From: Streptomyces sp. NBC_01217
GTDB lineage: Bacteria > Actinomycetota > Actinomycetes > Streptomycetales > Streptomycetaceae
Direction of reading: 5' to 3'
Length of the DNA: 64,000 nt
Assembly (NCBI RefSeq): GCF_035994185.1
Contig: NZ_CP108538.1
Coordinates: 8,497,501-8,561,500, forward strand
Shown here piece by piece: positions 19,581 through 28,178 of the stretch; position 1 is the first letter of the stretch; each line of letters begins with the position of its first letter. Below the pieces are notes generated by a model that saw only the letters and a program-made list of their open reading frames with translations, had not been told where the DNA came from and did no database searches. The position numbers were made by a program, and so were the translations under genes.

Positions 19581-20069
19581 GTGAGAAGCGACCACCGGCC
19601 CCTGGCCGTATTCGACCTGGACGGCACGCTCGCGGACAGCGGCCACCGCCAGCACTATCTGGAGGGACGGCGCCGTGACTGGGACAGCTTCTTCTCCGCC
19701 GCCGTCGACGACCCGCCCCTTCCCGAAGGGGTACGGCTGGCGCTGAGCAGCGCCGAGGAGTGCGAGGTCCGATATCTCACCGGGCGGCCCGAGCGGTGTC
19801 GCTCGGACACGGTCGCATGGCTCGCCGAACAGGGGCTGCCCGAGGGGCGGTTGTACATGCGCCGCAACGACGACCGCAGGCCGGCCCGGCACACCAAGCT
19901 GGACATCCTGAAGCGGCTGGGCCGGGAGCGTGAGGTGCGGATGCTGGTCGATGACGACGAACTCGTCTGCGATGCGGCGGAGCATGCCGGTTTCACCGTG
20001 GTACGGGCCCGCTGGGCGAAGGTGTCGCCCGCGCTCAAGGACGCACAGGAGCGCCAGGGCCGTACGTGA
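19581..20069 (+). CDS. HAD-family phosphatase, polynucleotide kinase 3'-phosphatase-like
   Basis: 162-residue cytoplasmic HAD hydrolase. Motif I is VFDLDGTLADS, motif II is RYLTGRPERC, motif III is the Lys in ARHTKLDILKRL and motif IV is MLVDDDELVCDAA; all catalytic residues are in place. The layout LTGRP plus a short cap resembles the phosphatase half of T4 polynucleotide kinase, without a kinase domain. Start uncertain: GTG 19581 gives a natural N-terminus but its GAGAGG lies too close, and a TTG at 19569 is possible. It starts 13 nt after the zinc-ribbon gene, so they are likely co-transcribed. Substrate unknown. Confidence 0.75.
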   Translation: MRSDHRPLAVFDLDGTLADSGHRQHYLEGRRRDWDSFFSAAVDDPPLPEGVRLALSSAEECEVRYLTGRPERCRSDTVAWLAEQGLPEGRLYMRRNDDRRPARHTKLDILKRLGREREVRMLVDDDELVCDAAEHAGFTVVRARWAKVSPALKDAQERQGRT

Positions 20070-20120
20070 ATCCGGCGTCGGTGGTGGACGTGAATCCGGC
20101 GGGGGGCCCGACGCTTCGGA

Positions 20121-20336
20121 TCAGCTCGTCTCGTCGAGCCGGAAGCCCACTTTCAGGCCGACCTGATAGTGCTCGATTCGGCCATCCTTGATCTCTCCAC
20201 GCACTTGCGTGATCTCGAACCAATCGAGATTGTGCAAAGTTTCCGAAGCTCTTGCGATGCCCCTGCGGATGGCGTCGTCGACACCCTCATGGGACGATCC
20301 TACGATTTCGGTGACCCGATAGGTGTGGTTCGACAT
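20121..20336 (-). CDS. Dodecin, flavin-binding protein
   Basis: 71-residue dodecin: MSNHTYRVTEIVGSSHEGVD, then AIRRGIARASETLHNLDWFE and the final strand HYQVGLKVGFRLDE. The Trp in LDWFE and the Gln in EHYQVGLKV correspond to residues that stack on and contact flavin in known dodecins. Dodecamers store or buffer flavin (or CoA/FMN in some bacteria) in the cytoplasm. ATG 20336 has GAGGAGACATAAG upstream. It converges with the HAD gene; a 50-nt spacer with no clear hairpin separates them. Confidence 0.88.
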   Translation of the reverse strand: MSNHTYRVTEIVGSSHEGVDDAIRRGIARASETLHNLDWFEITQVRGEIKDGRIEHYQVGLKVGFRLDETS

Positions 20337-20537
20337 CTTATGTCTCCTCTCACTCCTACCACGGTGCCCTACAGGGACCCGGTGCGCGAGGGGTCGTTGT
20401 GTGGAATGTGTGGTGAACAGGTCTTGACCGGAGCATTGGTCCATACCAAAATCCAGCCACGCCCGTGCGAGCGCCGCCCGCAGCCCCCCACACCGGGTCC
20501 TGGATGACGTCGTGCCGTTTCGCAGAAGGTGAACCTG

Positions 20538-21794
20538 GTGAAGAACCGCATACTCGTCGGTGCCGTTGCGCTCGTTTCCACTTTCGCGCTGGGCGGATGC
20601 GGCTTCGTCTCGGGCTCGGAGGCGTCCAGCAGCAAGAAGGTCACGATCTGGCTGATGAAGGACAGCGTCTCCGCCGATTTCCTGAAGCGCTTCACGGAGA
20701 CGTACGAGGACGAACACCCCTCCATCGAGCTCGATTTCAGGATTCAGAGCTGGAGCGGCATCGGCCCGAAGGTCATCGAAGCACTGGAGGGCAAGGACAC
20801 CCCGGACGTCATCGAGGTCGGCAACACCCAGGTTCCCCAGTACGCCGAGAGCGGCGGGCTGCGCGACCTGACCCTGGAGTCCGTGCGCGACCTCGGCGGC
20901 GAGGACTGGCTGCCCGGACTCGCCGACCCGGGCAGCATCGACGGCGTCCAGTACGGCATCCCCTGGTACGCGGCCAACCGAGTGGTGATCTACAACAAGG
21001 ATCTCTTCGAGCAGGCCGGTATCGACACCCCGCCGAAGACCCGGGACGAGTGGATCGCGGACAGCCGGCAGCTGAACCAGAACGGCAATCAGGGCATCTA
21101 TCTCGCAGGCCAGAACTGGTACGTCCTCGCCGGATTCATCTGGGACGAGGGCGGCGAACTGGCCGAGGAGAGGGGCGGCGAATGGGAAGGCACCCTCGAC
21201 AGCCCCGACGCCCTCAGGGGCATGAGCTTCTACAAGGAACTCCAGGCGTTCGGCGACGGCCCCAAGGACGCGGACGAGGAGAGGCCCCCGCAGGCAGAGG
21301 TCTTCGCCGACGGCGATGTCGCGCAGATCATCTCCGTGCCCGGTGCCGCCGCGCAGATCGAGGAGATGAATCCCGAACTCAAGGGAAAGCTGGGCTACTT
21401 CCCGATTCCGGGCAAGACCTCGAAGACTCCCGGCTCCGTATTCACCGGCGGGTCCGACCTGATCGTTCCGGAGAAGGCGACTGAGCACTCCGCCGGCATC
21501 GAAGTGATCAAGGCACTGGCCGGCCGGAAGTGGCAGGAAGAAATCGCCAGGACCATGAGCTATGTGCCCAACAAGCCCAGCCTCGCGGGTGTCATCGTGG
21601 GGCAGGAGGGCACCGCGGCGATGGCCCGGGGCGCCACGAAGGGACGTGCCACGCCCAACTCGCCGCAGTGGGCGAACGTCGAGGCCGTCAACCCGATCAA
21701 GCCGTACATGACGGCCGTCCTCCAGGGCGGCGACCCGCAGAAGTCGGCGAGGACCGCGTCGGAGAAGATCACCGCGGAGCTCGCGGGCGGCTGA
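20538..21794 (+). CDS. ABC transporter sugar-type solute-binding lipoprotein
   Basis: 418-residue family-1 extracellular solute-binding protein. Signal peptide with lipobox FALGGCG (lipidated Cys ~18), then KKVTIWLMKDSVSADFLKRF, typical of MalE/UgpB-like proteins. The core has DTPDVIEVGNTQVPQYA, YGIPWYAANRVVIYNKDLF and PIPGKTSKTPGSVFTGGSDL, and the protein ends with QGGDPQKSARTASEKI. I chose GTG 20538 because AAGGTGAACCTG precedes it; a GTG three codons earlier is possible. No permease or ATPase gene is nearby, so it must work with components encoded elsewhere or a shared MsiK-type ATPase. Substrate unknown, probably an oligosaccharide. Confidence 0.85.
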   Translation: MKNRILVGAVALVSTFALGGCGFVSGSEASSSKKVTIWLMKDSVSADFLKRFTETYEDEHPSIELDFRIQSWSGIGPKVIEALEGKDTPDVIEVGNTQVPQYAESGGLRDLTLESVRDLGGEDWLPGLADPGSIDGVQYGIPWYAANRVVIYNKDLFEQAGIDTPPKTRDEWIADSRQLNQNGNQGIYLAGQNWYVLAGFIWDEGGELAEERGGEWEGTLDSPDALRGMSFYKELQAFGDGPKDADEERPPQAEVFADGDVAQIISVPGAAAQIEEMNPELKGKLGYFPIPGKTSKTPGSVFTGGSDLIVPEKATEHSAGIEVIKALAGRKWQEEIARTMSYVPNKPSLAGVIVGQEGTAAMARGATKGRATPNSPQWANVEAVNPIKPYMTAVLQGGDPQKSARTASEKITAELAGG

Positions 21795-21976
21795 CCCACG
21801 CGGGCACCGGTCCGGGTCCGCGCTCGGACGCACCCGGGATTCAGCCTTCGCACATCCCGGCGCTCCCGTGCGGTCATGTCGAATCCAGCCGGTCACGGAA
21901 GAAGTAAGGGGCCAGGCCTTCGCAGCAGTGCGACGGTCCGGCGGCCGCCCTTGCCGATCCGTCCCCGGAGACCGTC

Positions 21977-22792
21977 ATGACCGTGCTGCCCGTCACCTCC
22001 CTCCCCGCCGCCCCCGTCGTACCCGCGCAGCCCGTCCCTCCCGTCCCATCGCGCTACCGGGTGTCCCTCGCCGTCGACGAGGAAGAGGTGCGCGCGGCCC
22101 AGCGCCTGCGCCATCAGGTCTTCGCCGGTGAGCTCGGCGCCAGGCTGGAAGGTCCCGAGCCCGGTCTGGACAGCGACGCGTTCGACGCGTACTGCGACCA
22201 CCTGCTGGTACGCGAGGAGACCACCGGCGACATCGTGGCCACCTACCGCCTGCTGCCGCCCGACCGGGCACGGATCGCCGGGCGCCTCTACGCGGAGAGC
22301 GAGTTCGACCTCGGGCGGCTCGGCCCGATCCGTGACGACCTGGTCGAGGTCGGCCGCTCCTGTGTCCACCCGGCCCACCGGGACGGCGCCGTCATCGCGC
22401 TGATCTGGGCCGGACTCGCCCGCTACATGGAACGCACCGGACACAACTGGCTGGCCGGCTGCTGCTCGATCTCCCTCGCCGACGGTGGCGTCGCCGCAGC
22501 CGGGGCCTGGGAGACCGTACGGACGAAGCACCTGGCACCCGAGGACCACTGGGTCACCCCCCACCGCCTCTGGCAGCCCACCGCCCGAGTCACAGGACGG
22601 GCGGACGTACCCACAGGACTCGCCACGCTCCCTCCCCTCCTCCGCGGCTATCTGCGACTGGGCGCCCAGGTCTGCGGAGCGCCCGCGTACGACCCGGACT
22701 TCAACGTCGCCGACCTCTACGTACTGCTGTCGCTTCGCCGCACCGACCCCCGCTACCTGCGCCACTTCCTCGCGCTGGCCCCCCTGCAGTGA
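21977..22792 (+). CDS. olsB: GNAT/OlsB-type acyltransferase, ornithine lipid synthesis
   Basis: 271-residue acyl-ACP-dependent acyltransferase of the OlsB (hemolysin-like GNAT) family, which makes lyso-ornithine lipid from L-ornithine and a 3-hydroxyacyl group. Signatures: AAQRLRHQVFAGELGARLEG, DAYCDHLLVREETTGDIVAT, VEVGRSCVHPAHRDGAVI, NWLAGCCSISLADGG and PDFNVADLYVLLSL, in the family order. ATG 21977 has GGAGACCGTC in front. The stop overlaps the GTG start of the acyltransferase that follows, matching the olsBA arrangement of phosphorus-free membrane lipid synthesis. Exact substrate is inferred from family and neighbour. Confidence 0.8.
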   Translation: MTVLPVTSLPAAPVVPAQPVPPVPSRYRVSLAVDEEEVRAAQRLRHQVFAGELGARLEGPEPGLDSDAFDAYCDHLLVREETTGDIVATYRLLPPDRARIAGRLYAESEFDLGRLGPIRDDLVEVGRSCVHPAHRDGAVIALIWAGLARYMERTGHNWLAGCCSISLADGGVAAAGAWETVRTKHLAPEDHWVTPHRLWQPTARVTGRADVPTGLATLPPLLRGYLRLGAQVCGAPAYDPDFNVADLYVLLSLRRTDPRYLRHFLALAPLQ

Positions 22793-23694
22793 ACCCCTGG
22801 CTTCCCACCGCACCCTGCACCCCGCTCGCCTGCGCCGGTCACGACGGCCGCGCGCGGGGCCGCCCGGCGGCGGTGGCCCTGCTGCTCGCCGGCTGCACAC
22901 TCGTCCTGGCCGGGGCGCTCGGCATCCCGTTCGTGCTGATGCTCGGCGCGGCACGGCGGGAGCGGCTGATCCGACGCTGGGCGTACGGGGTCGTGCGGGC
23001 CTTCGGGGTACGCGTGCGGGTCATCGGCCGGCCCGTGCCGCCCGACGGCACAACCGGGGAACCGGGCACGCTCGTCGTGGCGAACCACATCTCGTGGCTG
23101 GACATCCCGCTCGTCGCCGCCGTGTTCCCCGGCAGGATGCTGGCCAAGAGCGAGATACGCGACTGGCCGCTGCTCGGCCGGCTCGCTGCCGTCGGCGGCA
23201 CGCTCTTCGTCCGGCGCGACCGGCTGCGCTCGCTGCCCACGACGGTGGGCGACATCGCGGCGGCGCTGCGCGGCGGTTCACGGGTGGTCGCCTTCCCGGA
23301 GGGCACCACCTGGTGCGGGCGCGGCGGCGGCCGGTTCGGACCCGCCGTGTTCCAGGCCGCGATCGACGCGGGCGCCACCGTCCGGCCGGTACGCATCACC
23401 TACCGCACCGCGCCGCCCTGCAGCACACCCGCCGCCAACCGGCCGTCCGCCCACGGGGGCTCCGCACCGGCGGAGCACCACGTCCCGGCCGGCGCGGCCG
23501 CGTTCGTCGGTGACGATCCTCTGCTCACCTCACTGTGGCGGGTGGTGACGGCGGCCGGGCTGACCGCCGAGATCCGTGTCCTGCCACGGATCCCGGCGGA
23601 GAGGCGCCCGGACCGCCGTACCCTGGCCCGTCTGGCTCAGACCGCCGTCGCCAACGAGAGCGCGAACCGGTCGCCGGAATCCGTCCACCACTGA
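22789..23694 (+). CDS. olsA: 1-acyl-sn-glycerol-3-phosphate acyltransferase family protein, OlsA-like
   Basis: 301-residue membrane-associated PlsC-type acyltransferase. One N-terminal hydrophobic helix (VALLLAGCTLVLAGALGIPF) is followed by the acyltransferase block with motif I NHISWLD (NHxxxxD), GRMLAKSEIRDWPLLGRL, FVRRDR and motif III FPEGTT. Next to OlsB it is expected to add the second acyl chain to lyso-ornithine lipid, though PlsC activity on phosphatidic acid is possible. Start GTG 22789 overlaps the olsB stop. The last 58 nt overlap the 3' end of convergent egtD (from 23637), so the two tails are encoded on opposite strands of the same DNA. Confidence 0.8.
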   Translation: MNPWLPTAPCTPLACAGHDGRARGRPAAVALLLAGCTLVLAGALGIPFVLMLGAARRERLIRRWAYGVVRAFGVRVRVIGRPVPPDGTTGEPGTLVVANHISWLDIPLVAAVFPGRMLAKSEIRDWPLLGRLAAVGGTLFVRRDRLRSLPTTVGDIAAALRGGSRVVAFPEGTTWCGRGGGRFGPAVFQAAIDAGATVRPVRITYRTAPPCSTPAANRPSAHGGSAPAEHHVPAGAAAFVGDDPLLTSLWRVVTAAGLTAEIRVLPRIPAERRPDRRTLARLAQTAVANESANRSPESVHH

Positions 23695-24599
23695 TCCATC
23701 CGCAGACCGGCAGCGGCGAGCTCGGCGCCGATGCCCTCCTTGCGGAACTTGGCCGACACCTCCGTACGCAACTCCTCACCGGCCTCGAAGGCCACCAGCA
23801 GATCCAGGTCCGGGATCTTCACCGTGTGCGCCTCACGGGCCCGCAGCCGCATCTCGATCCACTCCCGCTCCGGGTCCCAGAGCGCCACATGATCGAATCC
23901 GGCCGGGTCGAAGTCCGCGCCCAGCTCACGGTTCACCACCTTCAGCACGTTCTTGTTGAACTCCGCCGTCACTCCGGCCGCGTCGTCGTACGCGGCCACC
24001 AGCACCTTCTCGTCCTTCACCAGATCCGTGCCGAGCAGCAGCGCGTCACCGGGGGAGAGGAGCGACCGTACCGACTTCAGGAACATCGCCCGCTCGTCGG
24101 GGAGCAGATTGCCGATCGTGCCGCCCAGGAACGCGATCAGCCGCGGCCCCGGGGTGCCCGGCAGCGCGAGGCTGCCCGTGAAGTCGGCGATCAGGGCGTG
24201 CACGGAGAGACCGGGCCGCTGCTCCAGCAGGGTTTCGGCGGCGCCGCGCAGCGCGCTCTCGCTCACATCGACCGGTACGTAACTGTGCAGCGCGGGCAGC
24301 GCGTCCAGCAGGTGCCGGGTCTTCTCCGACGACCCCGATCCCAGCTCGATCAGGGTCCGCGCCCCGGACGCCCGGGCGATCTCCCCGGCCCGGTCGATCA
24401 GGATCTCGCGCTCGGCGCGGGTCGGGTAGTACTCGGGGAGCCGGGTGATCTCCTCGAACAGCTCACTGCCGTGCGCGTCGTAGAACCACTTCGGCGGCAG
24501 TGTCTTCGGGTGCCGGGTCAGACCGTGCAGCACATCGGCGCGCAGCGCCGCGTCCGTCGCGTCCACCGGCAGGGTGCGGGTCAGCAGAAAGGGACTCAC
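23637..24599 (-). CDS. egtD: L-histidine N-alpha-methyltransferase
   Basis: 320-residue SAM-dependent enzyme that trimethylates histidine to hercynine, the first committed step of ergothioneine synthesis. Features: LPPKWFYDAHGSELFEEITR and EYYPTRAEREIL at the N-terminus, SAM loop LIELGSGSSEKTR, YVPVDVSESAL, FLGGTIGNLLP, GTDLVKDEKVL, AEFNKNVLKVVNRELGADF, and the C-terminal EMRLRAREAHTV and GIGAELAAAGLRMDQWW. GTG 24599 overlaps the egtC stop (GTGA), so translation is coupled. Fourth gene of egtABCD; its 3' end overlaps olsA on the other strand. Confidence 0.93.
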   Translation of the reverse strand: MSPFLLTRTLPVDATDAALRADVLHGLTRHPKTLPPKWFYDAHGSELFEEITRLPEYYPTRAEREILIDRAGEIARASGARTLIELGSGSSEKTRHLLDALPALHSYVPVDVSESALRGAAETLLEQRPGLSVHALIADFTGSLALPGTPGPRLIAFLGGTIGNLLPDERAMFLKSVRSLLSPGDALLLGTDLVKDEKVLVAAYDDAAGVTAEFNKNVLKVVNRELGADFDPAGFDHVALWDPEREWIEMRLRAREAHTVKIPDLDLLVAFEAGEELRTEVSAKFRKEGIGAELAAAGLRMDQWWTDSGDRFALSLATAV

Positions 24600-25351
24600 T
24601 CAGTGGGCTCCTTGAGCGGGGTCAGCAGAACGTCGGCGCGGGTCGCTGTCAGCAACGTCCGGTCGGGGACCGTGCGCCAGTGCGGATCGTCGTCGTAGGG
24701 TTCCGAGGCCACGACCGTGCGCAGGCCGGGCTCGGTGAGATACCACAGGGTGTCGCCCCAGGCCGTCGCCACGATGGCCGTGCCATCGGTGAGCAGCAGA
24801 TTCAGCCGGGACTCCGGCGCCGCGGCCGCCACGTCGAGCACGGTGTCGGCGACGGCCTGCGGCAGTTCGTCGCCGTCCGCGAGGCGGTGCCGTACGAGGG
24901 CCCAGACCAGGGCCGAGTCGCAGCGGGCGGTGAGGGTCAGCAGCTCGGCCGGGGGCAGCGCGGCGGCGAGCGGGGCCATGGACTGCGGCCAGCCCTTCAC
25001 CGCGCCGTTGTGGCTGAACAGCAGCCGTCCGGCGGCGAACGGCGCGGCCGCCGCCTCGCCGTCGGCGCCCGCCTCGGTGGCGTCACGTACGGCCGCGAGC
25101 AGCGCCGCACTGCGCACCACCCGGGCCAGATCGGCGAAGGTCTCGTCGCCCCAGACCGGGCCCCGGCGGCGGTAGCGTCCGGGCACCGGATCGCCGTCCG
25201 TATACCAGCCGACGCCGAAACCGTCGGCGTTGACGGTCCCGTGCCGCTGGTGTCTCGGTGCCCATGACTGGCGCACCAGGCAGTGGGGCGGCCGAGTCAG
25301 CAATTCACCGAGGGCCACCGGCGGTCCCAGATAGGCGATATGACGGCACAT
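24596..25351 (-). CDS. egtC: Ergothioneine biosynthesis amidohydrolase EgtC
   Basis: 251-residue class-II glutamine-amidotransferase-fold enzyme that removes glutamate from the hercynyl-gamma-glutamylcysteine sulfoxide intermediate. The catalytic N-terminal Cys is at position 2 (MCRHIAYLGPP) and is exposed after Met removal. Ntn-fold landmarks HGTVNADGFGVGWY, LLFSHNGAVKGWP, RCDSALVWALV and VVASEPYDDDPHW follow in order. ATG 25351 shares one base with the egtB stop (TGATG). Third gene of the cluster; the carbon-sulfur lyase EgtE is not seen in this window. Confidence 0.92.
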   Translation of the reverse strand: MCRHIAYLGPPVALGELLTRPPHCLVRQSWAPRHQRHGTVNADGFGVGWYTDGDPVPGRYRRRGPVWGDETFADLARVVRSAALLAAVRDATEAGADGEAAAAPFAAGRLLFSHNGAVKGWPQSMAPLAAALPPAELLTLTARCDSALVWALVRHRLADGDELPQAVADTVLDVAAAAPESRLNLLLTDGTAIVATAWGDTLWYLTEPGLRTVVASEPYDDDPHWRTVPDRTLLTATRADVLLTPLKEPTE

Positions 25352-26712
25352 CAGAGATCCCTCGCGGTACGGAATCCGGAGAAGATCTGGCGCCGCACCG
25401 GCAGGTCCCAGTTGCGGAACGTTCCCCGGCACGCCACGGGGTCCACGGCGAACGATCCGCCGCGCAGCACCTTGTGGGCCGGTCCGAAGAACACCTCGGA
25501 GTACTCGCGGTACGGGAACGCGGAGAAACCGGGATAGGGCAGGAAGTCGCTCGACGTCCACTCCCATACGTCACCCATCAACTGCCGTACGCCGAAAGGT
25601 GACTGCCCCGCCGCGTACGCCCCCGCGGGCGCCGGCCGCAGATGGCGCTGGCCCAGATTGGCCCGCTCGGGGGTCGGGTCCTCGTCGCCCCACGGATAAC
25701 GCAGCGAACGCCCCGACGCCGGGTCGTGGCGCGCCGCCTTCTCCCACTCCGCCTCCGAGGGCAGCCGGCGCCCCGCCCAGCGGGCGTATGCGTCCGCCTC
25801 GTACCAACTGACATGGAGCACGGGTTCGTTACCGGGCACGATCTCGGTCACACCGAAGCGGCGGCGCAGCCACTGACCGGCGTCCCGGTGCCAGAACAGG
25901 GGAGCGGCCAGGTCGTGCTCACGGACCATCGCCCACCCCTCGGGGGCCCACCAGCGCTGCTCGGTGTAGCCGCCGTCCTCGATGAACCTCTGGTACGCGC
26001 CGCAGGTGACCGGGGCCGTGTCGATGAAGAAGTCCGGCACCTCGCGCACATGCGCGGGGCGTTCGTTGTCCAGGGCCCACGGCTCGGTGGACGTACCCAT
26101 GGTGAACGGGCCGCCCGGGACCAGGGCTTCGACGGGCAGACCCGTCGCATCGGTGGGTCCTGGCGGCACGGGCGCGGTCAGGACCGCAGGGCCCGACCTC
26201 AGCTGATGGGTTATCAGCATCGTTTCGTCGTGCTGCTGTTCATGCTGGGCGATCATGCCGAAGGCGAACCCGGACCGCACCAGCGGACGGTCGCCGTGCA
26301 GTGCGGTGGCGTCGAGTACGTCCAGTGCGCGACCGCGTACCTCCGCGGCGTAGACACGGGCCTCGGCGGGTGCCAGCAGCGGCAGCGAGGGGCGGGCCGC
26401 CCGGGGATGCTCGAAGGCGTCGTACAGTCCGTCGATCTCCGGGCGCATCGCCTCGCGCCCGGCCACCTCGCGCAGCAGCCACAGCTCCTCCTGATTGCCG
26501 ATGTGTGCGAGGTCCCAGACCAGTGGGGACATCAACGGCGAGTGCTGGGCGGTCAGTTCACGGTCGTCCACACTGTCGGTGAGCAGGGTGGTGCGTTCTC
26601 GGGCGGTGAGCAGCGCGGCGAGTGCGCGCTGCCGGAGCGCCTCGGTGTCCGCCCCGTCCGCTCCGGTGGGACCGCTGGGTCCGGATGCGGCGGGCGTGGG
26701 GGAGTCGGTCAT
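25351..26712 (-). CDS. egtB: Ergothioneine biosynthesis sulfoxide synthase EgtB
   Basis: 453-residue non-heme iron enzyme that couples O2-dependent C-S bond formation between hercynine and gamma-glutamylcysteine. The N-terminal DinB-like domain (about 25-165) has PLVWDLAHIGNQEELWLL and the iron-binding HxxxHxE motif in AQHEQQHDET. The C-terminal formylglycine-generating-enzyme/sulfatase-modifying domain (about 185-450) has GGPFTMGTS, NERPAHVREVPDFFIDTAPV, LPSEAEWEKAARH, GDVWEWTSSDF and KVLRGGSFAVDP. ATG 26712 overlaps the egtA stop (ATGA). Confidence 0.93.
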   Translation of the reverse strand: MTDSPTPAASGPSGPTGADGADTEALRQRALAALLTARERTTLLTDSVDDRELTAQHSPLMSPLVWDLAHIGNQEELWLLREVAGREAMRPEIDGLYDAFEHPRAARPSLPLLAPAEARVYAAEVRGRALDVLDATALHGDRPLVRSGFAFGMIAQHEQQHDETMLITHQLRSGPAVLTAPVPPGPTDATGLPVEALVPGGPFTMGTSTEPWALDNERPAHVREVPDFFIDTAPVTCGAYQRFIEDGGYTEQRWWAPEGWAMVREHDLAAPLFWHRDAGQWLRRRFGVTEIVPGNEPVLHVSWYEADAYARWAGRRLPSEAEWEKAARHDPASGRSLRYPWGDEDPTPERANLGQRHLRPAPAGAYAAGQSPFGVRQLMGDVWEWTSSDFLPYPGFSAFPYREYSEVFFGPAHKVLRGGSFAVDPVACRGTFRNWDLPVRRQIFSGFRTARDL

Positions 26713-28028
26713 GAGCGGGGCCCCTCGAAGTCGTGGCCCGAAGCACCCGCCGAACCCGGCGCGAGCAGTTCGGGAAGATCGTCGGCCGGACATCGGCCCC
26801 GGGCGACGAAGCGGTCGTTGAAGTCCGCAACCGCCTCCTGCACGGCCGTGGTCGCTCCCATCCGGGGCAGCGCCTCCAGCGCGAGTGCGAAGCAGGTGGT
26901 GGCCACCGCCCGCAGTTCGGGATCGGTCAGGCCGTCGCGGGCAGCGCCCACCCAGAGCGGATTGCGCGGCGCGGGGTGCGGCCCGGCCGTCTCGGCCAGT
27001 GGTTTGACGGTGCGGTACACGGTCTCGGCAGCCTCCGGGTCGTCGAACAGGGCGGTGGTGACGGCGAGCGGCACCATCCAGCCGTCCGTGCCGTGCTGTG
27101 CGTCGATCATGCGCAGCTCCAGATGCCCGCGCGGGCGCACGGGCGGAAAGAGGGTGCTGATGTGGTAGTCGAGGTCGGCGCGCACCGGTGGCCTCGGTCC
27201 GCCGGTACGGATCCAGTCGCGGAAGGTCAGACCGTCCGGTACGGCCCACGGCCCCTCGTCGTCCCGGATGCACATCACCGGCGTGTCCAGGACATGCGTG
27301 GCCCAGGCGTCGCGGGGCGGCAGATGACCGGGCGGTGCCAGGGGCCGCCGGGGATCGAGGTCGGCCCAGAGCGACTGCCTGGTGGACCGCCAGGGTGTCG
27401 GGCGGCCGAACTGGAACGGTGAGTTGGCGAACACCGCCACCAGCACCGCGCCCAGCAGATGGGACAGCTGCCAGCGCCGCCCGTAGCCGAGCGGACCAGG
27501 TTCCTCCTCTCCTGCGTCCAGACATACCTGGACCGACGCGGTGGTGCACATCATGGCCCGGCCGGCCGGGCCCGACCGGTCGAGTGAGATCTCCATGGCG
27601 TCGTAGCGGGGCTCGTGCAGCAGACGGCGCGGCGGATGCCACGGATCGACACCAAGACCCACCGGTGCCAGCCCCACCCGGTCCAGGGCGTCACGCACAG
27701 CGGTGAGATCGGCGGCGGTGGCATCGATGCACGCCATCAGGGAGTCGGCGGGGCGCGAGCTGAGCTCCAGCTGGCCGCCGGGTTCGAAGGTGAGCGCCGC
27801 GCTCAGGGGCAGGGCCCGCAGGAGGTCGGCGGCCGCGTCGAGACGGTGGTGCGGGACGGGGACGCGGGGCCGGTCCCGGTGGTGAATGAGCCATTCGAGT
27901 TCGACGCCGACCGTGCGGGGAGGTCCCGTCTTGAAGCAGATGCAGCGCAGTAAGTCCTCCGCCTCGCCCTCGTCGAGGGGCGGGGCCTGGTCGGGCGGAC
28001 CGTGGTCACCGGGGGTGTCGCATGACAT
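26709..28028 (-). CDS. egtA: Glutamate-cysteine ligase EgtA
   Basis: 439-residue ligase making gamma-glutamylcysteine for ergothioneine. Landmarks of the actinobacterial GCS2-like family: VGVELEWLIHH, FEPGGQLELSSRPADSL, RYDAMEISLDRSGPAGRAMM, CTTASVQVCLDAG, ANSPFQFGRPTPWRSTRQSL and LFPPVRPRGHLELRMIDAQ. ATG 28028 has GGAGG seven bases upstream, which decides the start; the frame is open for nearly 200 codons further but reads non-family sequence. First gene of egtABCD, all coupled by 1-4 nt overlaps. The divergent neighbour is a PARG-like gene 150 nt away. Confidence 0.92.
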   Translation of the reverse strand: MSCDTPGDHGPPDQAPPLDEGEAEDLLRCICFKTGPPRTVGVELEWLIHHRDRPRVPVPHHRLDAAADLLRALPLSAALTFEPGGQLELSSRPADSLMACIDATAADLTAVRDALDRVGLAPVGLGVDPWHPPRRLLHEPRYDAMEISLDRSGPAGRAMMCTTASVQVCLDAGEEEPGPLGYGRRWQLSHLLGAVLVAVFANSPFQFGRPTPWRSTRQSLWADLDPRRPLAPPGHLPPRDAWATHVLDTPVMCIRDDEGPWAVPDGLTFRDWIRTGGPRPPVRADLDYHISTLFPPVRPRGHLELRMIDAQHGTDGWMVPLAVTTALFDDPEAAETVYRTVKPLAETAGPHPAPRNPLWVGAARDGLTDPELRAVATTCFALALEALPRMGATTAVQEAVADFNDRFVARGRCPADDLPELLAPGSAGASGHDFEGPRS

Positions 28029-28178
28029 GCCGGGGCCTCCTTCGTCTCGGTTCGTCCGTACCACCCAAACCCTTCCGGGGGGATCGCACAAGAGTGCCCC
28101 TGTGCGTCGGAAATTCGCTTGCATCCATGCCGCCGGAGCGCCGACCATGCCCCGTATGCACCACATGGGGGAGTGCCG

